From: Ailurus styani
Lineage: Eukaryota > Chordata > Mammalia > Carnivora > Ailuridae
Length of the DNA: 64,000 nt
Assembly: GCA_002007465.1 (NCBI GenBank)
Contig: LNAC01000690.1
Location: 94,274-158,273, forward strand
Direction of reading: 5' to 3'
Below are positions 21,966-32,060 of this stretch, one piece after another. The position numbers were made by a program, and so were the translations under genes. The notes below the pieces were generated by a model. It did no database searches. It was not told the origin of the DNA and saw only the letters and a program-made list of their open reading frames with translations. The stretch's first letter is position 1, and the number at the start of each line of letters is the position of its first letter.

Positions 21966-23560
21966 TGAATGAATTTTAAATTATACCAAATGTTGTCACC
22001 TCCTCTATTGAGATGGGCATATTCTCCCTTTAATCTGTTAATACGGTGATTACATTAATTTAATTTGTTTTCCTGATATAAGTTAGTCTTGCCTTTCTAG
22101 AATAAAACCTGCTTGGTCATGATGTATTCTAGTTTTCTTAAATTACTTTATTTTGTTGGTTAATTTTGTTTAGGACTTTTGCATCGAAGGAATGATATTC
22201 CTCGCCATTTTCTTTTCTTGAATTGTCCTTGTCAAGCTGGGTAGCAAGGTTGTGGTAGTCTTATACAATGAAAAATGAGGATCACTCCCTCTTTTTCTCT
22301 TCTTTGGAAGAGACCATATAAAACTGATACTTGTTTTTTCCTTGAATATTTTTAGAACTTGCCAATGAAGAAACTAGACCTATGATTTTCTTTTTGGGAA
22401 ATTTTTTACTACTGCTTTACTTTTATTTATGGCTCTGGAAATGGTCAGATTTTATGCTTATTCTTGATTCAGTGTTAATATGGTGTTTTTCTAGGAATTT
22501 GCCTATTTTATCAAAATTATTAATAACATCTGCTATTATTTACTTAATGTCTACAGTGGTTATCATGTCCCTTTCATTCCAGATAATGGTAATTTGTGCC
22601 TTCTTTCTCTCTTTTTAAAGTTTTCTCTCAGTTTTAAAGTTTTTAAAACCATCGTCTTTTTAAAGAATTAACTTTTGGCTTTGTTGATATTCTCATTATT
22701 CTTTCTCAGTTTTATTAATTTCTATTCATCTTCTTATTTCCTTCCACTATAGCTTCATGATTTCAGTACTTTGAAATCAGTTAAGAATTGCTTTGTGGCT
22801 CAAAATAGAGTAACCTGTTAATATTCTACGTGTCTTTAAGGAATGTACATTATGCATTGGGTGTTATGTTCTCTTTTTGTCAATTAGACCAAGTCTGTCA
22901 GTCATGCCATTTGAATCTCCTTTATCTTTCCAATAATTTTGTTGTAGCTTTCGCCATCAGTTACTTTTACAGGGATTGTAGATTTTTCCCTTTCTCCTGG
23001 TAGTTCTGTCAATTTTTGCTTTACATAGGCACATACAAATTTCACATTGTTATATCTTCCTGGTCAATGGAATCTTTATCATTATGACAATTCCCTCTTT
23101 ATCTTCAGCATTTTTTTTTTATTTTGACTTTAGGTTCATTTGGTCTGATGTTAATATAGTTAAAGCAGCTGTCTTTCAGTTGGAATTTGCTTGGTTTATC
23201 ATTTTCTATCCTCTTACTTTTAGCCATTCATTAGTTATGTGGTATAGATGGATTTATATGTTGTTAACTTTTTAAAATCCATTCTGACATTTTTATCTTT
23301 TATTTGGAACATTTATCCACTTATATTTCATGCAGTTGCCAATATATATGTATATTTACCATCATATTTTGTACTTTATGTTTGACTCTTCCATTAGTTA
23401 TTTTTATCTTATTCAAGTTTTCTCTACTACTATTTTGGAATTTATATTCTGTTTCTGTCTTAATGGCCACCTGGGATATTACAGTGTATCTATGTAATCT
23501 CTTGGAAGCTAAATTTAATAACTGTATCTTTCCCTGAGACAAGAAATTTAAAAGAGTAAA

Positions 23561-24077
23561 CTTCCTACCTACCTGCTCCCCAACTTATATACTATTGCTG
23601 TAGTGTGTTCTAATGCAACCTTTTTAAAAAGGCCTTAGGAAATGTATTAGTTACATAGTGCTAGGTATTATAACAAGTGTATCCTGGAATCTTGGTGATT
23701 GCACCATGAAAGTTTATTTCATACTCAAGTTCCAGTCCAATGGGGGCTCCTTCTGATGGAGCATCCTTCCACAGAGTTATTCAGGGATCTGGGTTCCTTC
23801 CATTCTGTGGCTGCACCCTCCTTTTAGTTTTTGGTTCACTCTTCATTAAGCCACCAAATGGAGAAAGAGACTTTGGGAGAAGGTACAGTGATTTCCTTAT
23901 CACTTTATTCCGGAAGTTACCCATATCACTTTTGCTTAAACACTAATGGCCAGAATATAGCCACATGCCCATACCTAATTGTACTTAACTCAAGTTCCTC
24001 CCAATGAAATGGAGAGAACAGTGGTAATTACCTGACAGCATTTTGTGAGCATGCAGATCAGCATAATGGATGAGTAT
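23561..24077. other. Probably an old dispersed repeat, family unknown
   Basis: About 23640-23980 (AAAGTTTATTTCATACTCAAG, AGTCCAATGGGGGCTCC, CCGGAAGTTACCC, AATATAGCCACATG) resembles an old dispersed mammalian repeat. I cannot name it. Confidence 0.4.
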
Positions 24078-24215
24078 CTAGTTAGGTGCTCACTGTGTGG
24101 CAGGTACTGACTGAGCTAAGTGCATCATCTCGTGTAATCTTCACAATGACTTGCAGTGGATGAGCTAATTCATCTCCATCTTCAGAGGAGGCAATCAAGG
24201 CTTCAGGTGAAGGGA
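24078..24215 (+). mobile_element. MIR fragment, + strand
   Basis: GTTAGGTGCTCACTGTGTGG, CATCTCGTGTAATCTTCACA and AGAGGAGGCAATCAAGGC follow the 5' half of MIR. Confidence 0.6.
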
Positions 24216-24224
24216 CTCTCCTAT

Positions 24225-24545
24225 CTGGAAAGTGGCCTGTAGCTACTTCTCTCCCATGCCAGTCTCCTCACAGCAGGAGAATCCTTCAAGGCTGGGTATT
24301 CCAGGAAGCCTCTTCCGACTCCTCCAGGGCTTATGTATTTTCTCCTCTTTTCACATCTCAACCATACCATTTGTATTTGCACGAGCGACCTTGCATGGTT
24401 TTCTATTGGTTCCATGGGAACTAATGTTTTCTCAATTAAATGGTAACTTCCTTGATGGCATGTACCAGGTCTTACACTTAATTTATCATCTCTGAAACTG
24501 AAAGCACAGAACACTGTGCATAGCAGGGTCTTAATGCCTATTGTC
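24225..24545 (+). mobile_element. L2 LINE 3' end, + strand
   Basis: CCAGGAAGCCTCTTCCGACT, GTAACTTCCTTGATGGCATG and GAACACTGTGCATAGCAGGG followed by TCTTAATGCC are in L2 3'-end order. Confidence 0.7.
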
Positions 24546-24689
24546 AATAATGCCTCTTAAAGACTTTTTTTAATCCTTATAATTCTTCACACATTACTGT
24601 GCACATAAGTGTTACTATATAAATTGTGTTGATTGACAGATAAGTCTTCCTTTATGGGCAGGATTGTAAATGTCAAGGTGGCCACAAAT

Positions 24690-24800
24690 AGAATGCACTG
24701 GAAGCCATTAAGTCATTATATGATTTTGGATTTTAATTCCCTGGGCTTCACCTTTCTAATCTGTAAAATCAGGTATCTGAACTCAATGTTATAAGCTTAA
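24690..24800 (-). mobile_element. MIR fragment, - strand (weak)
   Basis: CTGGGCTTCACCTTTCTAATC and TGTAAAATCAGGTATCTGAAC are the reversed MIR core; little else is preserved. Confidence 0.4.
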
Positions 24801-24837
24801 CTCTAAAATTCCATAATTCTCTGGAGTTTGGGGATGA

Positions 24838-25050
24838 CAAAGTTACTAAGTTCTTACATGATTAATTTGTTTAATACTCATGACAAACCTATGTGGCAAA
24901 TAATTATTATCCCAGTTTTATCGATGGAAAAACTGGGGCCCAGAGAAGCTGGATAACTTACCTAAGGTCACACAGTCACTAAGTGGAAGAATTGAGATTC
25001 ATGCCTGAGTCCCATAGAAAGCAAAGCACACCATCTCCCTACTTCACCGC
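24838..25050 (+). mobile_element. MIR SINE, + strand
   Basis: ACTCATGACAAACCTATGTGG, GGGGCCCAGAGAAGCTGG and CCTAAGGTCACACAGTCAC are ordered MIR core landmarks. Confidence 0.8.
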
Positions 25051-25734
25051 TCGGCCTTTTAAAAACCTCTGCCTTAGCAGTAATGGAAGATTTTTATCAA
25101 ATTTCCTTTAACTGCTTTTCCTCTAAATGGACTGTCTCAAGCTTAACTATGTCAGAGAAAATCCTAAGGCTATTAGATCAGTAATCAGTCCCTTGGAAGC
25201 CCCTCCTTGCAAGGTGTATGTTTGGCTCACTTTAATTTGTCATTCGTTAGGCCTAGAGGAATGGAAGGAGAGACATCTTTGACTTTGCAGGAGCCAGAAG
25301 CAAAAGTTATTACCTAAACTCAACATAAGCACTTGGGTTTCATTTGGGTTTGAGATTTTGGCAAAGGTTCAGAGCTTTCCATTTCCTGTGAAGCCATTGC
25401 CCATTCCTGTCAGGAGATCAGTAAATTTTGAAAGAGATTCCAGAGCTGACGGATGAGTCACAGACGTCCAGACTCCATACGGCCTTGCTTGCACAAATGA
25501 AATGACCAGATAAGGCTTCTTTGTGTTGCATGGACATTTGCCATCAAACACGATATAGGACTGGGTTTTTAATGCCAGTGGGATGAGAGGACAGAAAATT
25601 GGAAAAAGGACACTTAGAGTAGTGTCCAGAGGATCTCCTGAGACATTGGTCTGAATGTATGTTGAGATACTGTCAAGGGCCATAGAATCATCCAGGTGTG
25701 TCAGGTACAGTGCAGAGCAGTGGGTAAGGATATG
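25051..25734. other. Unassigned DNA
   Basis: No repeat or gene recognised. A 136-codon open frame on the - strand (25369-25779) overlaps the MIR at 25735 and looks like no known protein. Confidence 0.5.
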
Positions 25735-25915
25735 CAGACTGGAACAGGCTGGCCTGGGGTTGACTGCTAATTCTGCCAAATATTCCTGAACTCGACAAGT
25801 TCCCTAAGCTCTCTGAGCCTCAGCGTTCTCATCTACAAAATAGGGATGGTATCAGTGAAAAGGGCTACTGTGCAAATAAAAAGAAATAATGTAGATGAAG
25901 AAGTTAGCACAATCC
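25735..25915 (-). mobile_element. MIR SINE, - strand
   Basis: CTAATTCTGCCAAATATTCC, CTCTCTGAGCCTCAGCG, TCATCTACAAAATAGGGATG follow the reversed MIR core. Confidence 0.75.
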
Positions 25916-27714
25916 GCAGCAATCCTCACAATCTATAAGTTGTTTTTTTTTAACATTAGAGTATCAGGTGTACAAAGCCTTTGAGACAGTATGGTTCACT
26001 TATCTTTTTGAAGAATCGAGGAGACTGAGGCCCAGACAGATGAAATAAACAGCCACTTCACTTAACCAGTGATGCAGACATGGGGGAGAACTTGTGTTTC
26101 TTGATGTAGGGGTTCCTTCCATATTTCCCTATTTCTTGACTGAGGCAGTTGGAGAAAGCTTCCAGCTTCTCTTCTTGACCAGTTCATCTGGCCCGGGATG
26201 ATGGTGAGAAAAACAGGACAGCCCTGAGTGTCTGTGAGTTTGGAGGTCTCAGGCAGGCTGGGCCAGGTCAGACTCTGAGCTTATTAGATTCTATGGGACT
26301 TCAGCTTACAACTTCATACTATTCATTTATCATTGCTTGATCCATGTAGAAAGCTGGGCTGTAAAAAGTCTCAGAGGGCACCTTGGGAGAGTGAAAGTCT
26401 CTTTCTGGTCAGGCGCTGGCCTCTAGCAGTCTGGCTAGGACCTTCAGGTGTCTGACATTTTCAACCTGGGACAGAGCTGAAAGGCAGGTTGCATTTATAA
26501 TGGGAGAAATTGGCTTCTGTTGTCAAAACTTCACAGAAAACTGGAGACTGTCTTAAGGTTTCCTCAAAGCAGCAGAGAAAATGCCATTGGAATCCAAATT
26601 CTAGAATAATAATAATGAAGAAATTTCGCATGTTGGATTTGTTTTTCAGACTTCCTCCTTATAGCCTGGGGCATCAGCTGAAGTAGATGTTCATGGTTGG
26701 AAGTACTAGCTCTTTGCCATCAAGTTTGACTGCAAAGAAGGGTACCATTGATTACCCTAAAGTAATTCTATCTTCTCATGAAAGGCCTCTCATTCCAGGA
26801 CCCCCTTCATCTTACGCTCAGTGTCCAGGATGCTGAATAACTATGAGAACAGAAAATGAGGCAGTTTATAAAATTCCATCAGTCAAAACATTTTCCACAT
26901 GAAATAGAAAAAATGCAGTGATGATCTATATTACAACTTCTATTTTTATTAAATTTATATGGTTTTTATTGGTTTTTATATCCCTGTGTGCATATGTTTT
27001 GTACCACGATGTTCACTTCGAATTGATGCATTATTCATTCAGTAAATATGTATTGAAGGCTTACTATATGCCAGGCACTCTTGTATTCATTTTGTTGCTC
27101 TCTTTGTTTTATAGATAATGGTGACCCTAAAATTTCTTCCACACCATTAATTGACAGAGAAATTGAGAGAGAATATTAAACTCATTTGAAATAAATTTGG
27201 TAGAAGTCAAGTCTCTGCTGAAAGCTAATACTTCCATTTATCAAGATATGTTCCTTCAAGTGATAAGAAGATTATATCCCAAGCACATACTCTCTCATAA
27301 AGAGAAATTTTTAAAAAATCTGTTTGTCCAGGTAGCAACTATCAGATTTCTAAAGATTAGTCAAAATTAAGGTATTCAGATCATGATACTGTAATTTTTC
27401 CAAAGGAAATCTCTTCTCCAGATATCTGAAGCTCCTGTGAATTCATTTCATGGTTTTAAGGGGACTTAATCAACTACATGAAGTTGTAAGTTGTTCTTCT
27501 TTAATGGAACCATGACTTATATACCAAAATATGTATCAGCTACTAAAAGAAACCAAACAAAAAACCCAAAAAACAAAAAAGTGTAACACTTCTATGCTCA
27601 GTTAACTTTAAGGCTTTTTAAAAAATAAAACATCAAACATTCTTGACCTTAAAATATCACTGTGGGATAAAAGATAGAAGATACTGGTTTATGTGCTTTT
27701 AAAAATATATTAAT
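25916..27714. other. Mostly unassigned DNA
   Basis: A MIR-like scrap (GAGACTGAGGCCCAGACAGA) lies near 26020-26080, and a fragment with CAGTAAATATGTATTGAAGG and TATATGCCAGGCACTC near 27020-27110 belongs to an old repeat. Nothing else recognised. Confidence 0.5.
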
Positions 27715-27950
27715 AGTTTAATAGTTATTAATATTTATTGAGCATTTACACTATATGCCAGGCAGTGTCTGGAGTTCCTAGCATTCACTACTTCATTTAA
27801 TCCTCACTAATCACAATGAAATAGATACTACTCTTAATCTTTTTTAGCAGATAAGGAAAGTTTGGAGTAGAGAATTATCTTGCCCAGAGTCATAGAGCTT
27901 ATCAAGTGATAGAGCCAGGCAGTCTGTCTCCTGAGTTTGCCCTCCTTAGA
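27715..27950 (+). mobile_element. MIR SINE, + strand
   Basis: TTATTGAGCATTTACACTAT, ATGCCAGGCAGTG, TTTAATCCTCACTAATCAC and TGCCCAGAGTCATAGAGC are in MIR order. Confidence 0.8.
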
Positions 27951-28494
27951 AGCAGCAAAATACAGCAGAGGATCATGGACTTTGGGGATGGAATCTTCCT
28001 GTGGCTAGAATCTAGATTCCACCACTTACAGGCTGTGTCACCTTGGGCCACACTATATATTCAGCATTGCTGTGTTGCAGACTGCTTGGCTGGTAGACAG
28101 CACTATATTGATTAGGAATTATGCCAACTGAGTCAGTGTGTGTTGCTGCATATAAGATACCTGTATTAACTCATCAGTAAAGCCAGGGATGTTCTGGTAA
28201 ATGTTTAATCACAGGCCCTGCAAATGAAGAGATCTTCCTGACTGGTAGTGTTTGCTGATTTCAGTGGTGTAAATACTACCCCCATGGCTGATTTCAATGT
28301 TCTGTAACTGAATGCTGAGTTGGAAAGATGTGCACACAATCAACTCCTCCAAGCTGACCTAGCTGGCTCCAGCCTACCGCCAAGTAAGACTCTTTCTCAT
28401 ACTCAACACCAAGTAAGTATCTTGGTGCACAGTTCAGGTCTTGAGAGTGAGGGAGAACGTCCGGCCATTGGTCAAGGCACCCCGTGATCGTGAT
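27951..28494. other. Unassigned DNA
   Basis: Nothing recognised beyond a possible reversed MIR scrap at about 27985-28060. Confidence 0.45.
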
Positions 28495-28790
28495 ACAATT
28501 TACTTACATGCCCACTGGGATATTTATCACAGCATTGCTCAAAATAGCAAAAAACTTAGACATAATTTAGTCACACAAAGTATGGGATTAAGAGGTCCTA
28601 CATACAGTGCAATGCGGAAGTGCTTCAAACATTCATCCGAGTGCTGTCAAATCTAGATCAATGTGTAAAGGTATATTTCTTTTGCAATTGAGGGACATAC
28701 TGCCATGGATAACATTAGACAGTTGGAATGTTTTATTGGGTGGGCATGTGAAATAAGAAAAAAAAGGTACAACAATTTAGAGGTAGGAGG
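28495..28790 (+). mobile_element. Old L1 ORF2/3' fragment, + strand
   Basis: GGGATATTTATCACAGCATTG followed by CTCAAAATAGCAAAAAACTT is the end of L1 ORF2; the later part is diffuse. Confidence 0.55.
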
Positions 28791-28954
28791 AGTAGCATGA
28801 TGCCACACTAATGCCAAAGAAAGACTTAGTGTTTACTGTAAAGTATGAAAACTTGGTCTGTTGGCAATACAAAAGAATGTTGTAACGGCAACTGGTATTG
28901 TTACTCAGGTACTTACACAGTGATGAAGTTTGACCAACTCCCTTCATCAATAAT

Positions 28955-29020
28955 GCAAATTTCTTAGCACAGTGCCTGGTACATAGTAAGTGTTTGACAA
29001 ACATTGGCTGTCATTATTGT
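28955..29020 (-). mobile_element. MIR fragment, - strand
   Basis: TTAGCACAGTGCCTGGTACAT followed by AGTAAGTGTTTGACAAAC is the reversed 5' part of MIR. Confidence 0.6.
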
Positions 29021-29039
29021 TGTAATAAACTGCAGCATC

Positions 29040-29530
29040 CCATATGATCTAATGGTTGTTAGATTTTTATAGAAGATATGTTGACATGAAAAGATATTCA
29101 CAATATATTTTAAAATAAAAAAATTTATTCTATTTTTATAAAATATATATGCTCAATTTTGGTGATAGAAAAATATCTTAGGGCGCCTGGGTGGCTCAGT
29201 GGGTTAAAGCCTCTGCTTTCGGCTCAGGTCATGATCTCAGGATCCTGGGATCAAGGCCCGCATCAGGCTCCCTGCTCAGCGAGGAGCCTGCTTCCCCCTC
29301 TCTCTCTCTGCCTGCCTCTTTGCCTCCTTGTGATCTCTCTCCCTCTGTGAAATAAATAAATAAAATCTTTAAAAAAAAAAAAGAAAGAAAAATATCTTAA
29401 ATATCTGGAGTGATTCTTTATGGATGGCATGATATTGGGTAATTTAAATTTCTTTGTTGTATTTGTGAAGCTATCCAAGTTTTTCTACAATGAATATGTA
29501 TAATTTTTATTATTCAAAACAATTTATTTA
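29040..29530 (+). mobile_element. Old L1 3' UTR, + strand, split by a SINE
   Basis: The flanks of the SINE at 29181-29385 join into the L1M-type 3' end; TTTTTCTACAATGAATATGT and the AT-rich terminus are diagnostic. Confidence 0.55.
29181..29385 (+). mobile_element. Mustelid-type CAN-SINE, + strand
   Basis: GGGCGCCTGGGTGGCTCAG with the GGGTTAAAGCCTCTGC head, CT-rich region, AATAAATAAATAAAATC and A-tail. AGAAAAATATCTTA is duplicated at 29167-29180 and 29386-29399. Confidence 0.97.
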
Positions 29531-29819
29531 AGTTAAATAAAAACACTTATGTAAATATTTCTTTCCTTGTTTCCCTAGAAAAATCATGACCTGTTTATGT
29601 GGTTCAATTCTGGAAAGCTAGCAAGTCTTATCTTTGTTAATTGTGTTGAATAGTAGATTGGTTAATAACTAGACAGAGGGCCAGAATAATATTTTAAGCC
29701 TTGCACTACCCCATTAACCTACATGACTAAAACCACAGCAGGCCAAGAGAATGGGAAATGAAGCTAGGAAAAAATAAGAAACACATAAAGAGTCACCTCA
29801 TATCTTTTTTCCATTTTAA

Positions 29820-30240
29820 AAAAAATTTTTACACTGCATCTTTATATTTAAATTGGATTTCATTAGACCACATACAATTGCTCTTTTATCCAGTGTAGCC
29901 ATCTCTGTCTTTCATTTGGAATGGTTAGAGCATTTACATTTAATAAAATTATCAGTATGTTTAGGTGTAAATATATTATCTTGCTATTTCCTTTCTATAT
30001 GTCTTATCTGTTCTTTGTTCCTTTTTATTTTTCCTATCTTGTTTTGGACTGAGTTTTTTAAGAATCTATCTTGTTTCCACTATTGGCTAATTAGCTATAC
30101 CTCTTTTCCTGTTTTTTATTTTAGTGGTGGCTCTAAATTTACAATAAACATTTTAACTTACCAATCTAATTTATTCTTCATTGCACCTGGAAGCAAACAC
30201 CTCATCACTTTTTTAACATAGGTAGTATAAGTAAACCAAA
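29820..30240 (-). mobile_element. Old L1 ORF2 fragment, - strand
   Basis: GTTAGAGCATTTACATTTAAT with the T-rich phrases around 29990-30060 fits reversed L1M ORF2. Confidence 0.6.
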
Positions 30241-30278
30241 AGTAAAGAGTAAGACATGGCAATTAAAAATACAGTCAT

Positions 30279-30474
30279 GGGCACCTGGGTGGCTCAGTGG
30301 GTTAAAGCCTCTGCCTTCGGCTCAGGTCATGATCCCAGGGTCCTGGGATCGAGGCCCGCATCGGGCTCTCTGCTCAGCGGGGAGCCTGCTTCCCCCTCTC
30401 CCTCTGCCTGCCTCTCTGCCTACTTGTGATCTCTCTCTCTCTCTCTGTCAAATAAATAAATTAAATCTTAAAAA
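30279..30474 (+). mobile_element. Mustelid-type CAN-SINE, + strand
   Basis: GGGCACCTGGGTGGCTCAG, GGGTTAAAGCCTCTGCC, CT-rich region and A-tail. AAAAATACAGTCAT is duplicated at 30265-30278 and 30475-30488. Its 3' end is repeated in the N-containing duplication that follows. Confidence 0.96.
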
Positions 30475-30666
30475 AAAAATACAGTCATGAATCTCATAGG
30501 TTATGTACCTACTTTTCATTATAGAAGTATCTGTAGTGTCTGTNCTACTTGTGATCTCTCTCTCTCTCTGTCAAATAAATAAATAAAATCTTAAAAAAAA
30601 ANTACAGTCATGAATCTCATAGGTTATGTACCTACTTTTCATTATAGAAGTATCTGTAGTGTCTGT
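30420..30666 (+). repeat. 124-bp tandem duplication with Ns (assembly join)
   Basis: 30420-30543 (SINE 3' end plus flanking DNA through GTAGTGTCTGT) recurs at 30545-30666. An N stands at the junction (30544) and another inside copy two (30602). The two copies differ only in the CT and A runs, as expected of unmerged reads of one locus. Confidence 0.9.
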
Positions 30667-30729
30667 GAGTAGATTTTATGCACAGTTTAAGATTTTTCCT
30701 CCTTTTCCTCTTGCTCCAAGGTTCTGGAA

Positions 30730-30960
30730 AAGCAGCACAATGTAATAGAAAGAGGATGTGCTTTGGAATTCGGATATCTAAGGTTAGATACTCTGTGTTA
30801 CCACTGTATGTTGTGTGACTTTAGATAAATTACTTAAAATCCTAAGCCCCATTTATAAAAGGGGTTTATTCTTCAGGAACTTAAGAAAATAAAATAGTAT
30901 CGTGTTTGTAAATATTTAGAAATAGAGAACACATGCATAGTGAATAACAGTAGTTTCCAA
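30730..30960 (-). mobile_element. MIR SINE, - strand
   Basis: GTAATAGAAAGAGGATGTGC, TTGTGTGACTTTAGATAAAT and ATAGAGAACACATGCATAGT follow the reversed MIR. Confidence 0.65.
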
Positions 30961-31163
30961 TTAGCAAGATATGTATATCCTCATTTAGTAACTTTTAAGT
31001 AGTTTCTTTTTATCAAACTTATTTTGGAGTCATAATGAATTTTTATTTCTCTGAAGCTCAACCCTACCAGCCACCCCTCCAAAAAAAAAAGTCATACTTT
31101 AAATCCTGGCTCTCACAGGCTCTTATTCGATATAAAGTTAGGTAAATGACACATTTTCAAAAA

Positions 31164-31370
31164 TTTTTTTAAAGATTTTATTTATTTATTTGACACAGAG
31201 AGAGAGATCACAAGTAGGCAGAGAGGCAGGCAGAGGGAGAGGGGGAAGCAGGCTCCCTGCTGAGCAGAGAGCCCGATGCGGGCCTCGATNGGGCTCGATC
31301 CCAGGACCCTAAGATCATGACGTGAGCCGAAGGCAGAGGCTTAACCCACTGAGCCACCCAGGCGTCCCAG
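31164..31370 (-). mobile_element. Mustelid-type CAN-SINE, - strand, with an N
   Basis: Tail side AAAGATTTTATTTATTTATT, then GATCACAAGTAGGCAGAGAG, CTTAACCCACTGAGCCACC and GGCGTCCC head. The N at 31290 splits a near-repeat (GGCCTCGAT before, GGGCTCGAT after) where the family has one copy. ATTTTCAAA flanks both ends. Confidence 0.94.
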
Positions 31371-32060
31371 ATTTTCAAATTTTTGCTTCCTTCTCCGTGA
31401 TGTGGAGATTATTTTGTCATAACTTTTTCAAAAAGCAATTGTTAGAATGAGTAGAACTCTCTTTTTAAAACAATTCTACCACCAATAGTATGTCATTATC
31501 CAAATGTAAAGTATTATTAAGAATACTCTTAATGAAGATGATAAGGATAATAAATACTGGAGTTTGTTACCATAAAATTATCCAAAACATATGACATGAA
31601 TTCTTTTCCCAATGAACTTGCAGCCTAGTTGGGGGGAGAAAGATGAAAATTGGTGAGATCATGTCTAACCATAATGGGTAGTGCGTCATCACCAAATGAG
31701 GAGTGCAAACACCAATGCTAAAATTTTGGGGAAAGGAGAGTCCATGGACCCAAAGGATAAGAAAAGACTTCCATCTTAGGGAAGGGGAACATGACCAAGG
31801 TCATAGAGATGGTTAAGAGTCATATGAGTAAAGGGGAGAGGAGGGAGAGACCAGATGGAGGACAGGAACTACAGCGAAGGGCCAGGATGAGAAACACAAA
31901 GACTAATGTGCTTATGCCCGGAACAGAATATCCACTGGGGTATGGCCTTATGGTGGGAATTAGGGCCAGACAGGGACACCAAGGCCTTGCTTGAATTTAT
32001 CCATGAGGAATCTAAACATTTTTCTTTAAGTTAAATGTTTTGGGAAGGGAGTAGGCTGGA
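31371..32060. other. Unassigned DNA, partly old dispersed repeat
   Basis: About 31620-32010 (GGGACACCAAGGCCTTGCTTG region) resembles an old mammalian dispersed repeat with no certain name. Confidence 0.4.

Larger units (their letters stand above)
20641..23560 (-). mobile_element. Old L1 (L1M-type) ORF2 region, - strand, interrupted
   Basis: Long decayed L1 read in reverse: TGTGTTGAATATATAGATCAA, TTTTCTCAATACAGAATCACATAATCTGC region (landmark AATACAGAATCACATAATC), CTCTATTGAGATGGGCAT, ATAAAACCTGCTTGGTCATG, GGAAATTTTTTACTACTGC and ATTTCTATTCATCTTCTTATTT appear in the expected order. A CAN-SINE (21272-21453) and an unidentified block (about 21560-21965) interrupt it. Many stops; no coding capacity. 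Confidence 0.85.

Noticed and set aside
25369..25779. 136-codon open frame on -
   Set aside because: Overlaps a reversed MIR; no family resemblance.
28375..28425. Two AAGTAAG motifs near 28383 and 28411 as splice donors
   Set aside because: The bases before GT do not fit the donor consensus well and there is no paired acceptor.
30420..30666. Direct repeats that could suggest a CRISPR-like or satellite array
   Set aside because: Only two copies, joined by N, containing a SINE end; this is a vertebrate genome and the pattern fits an assembly overlap.
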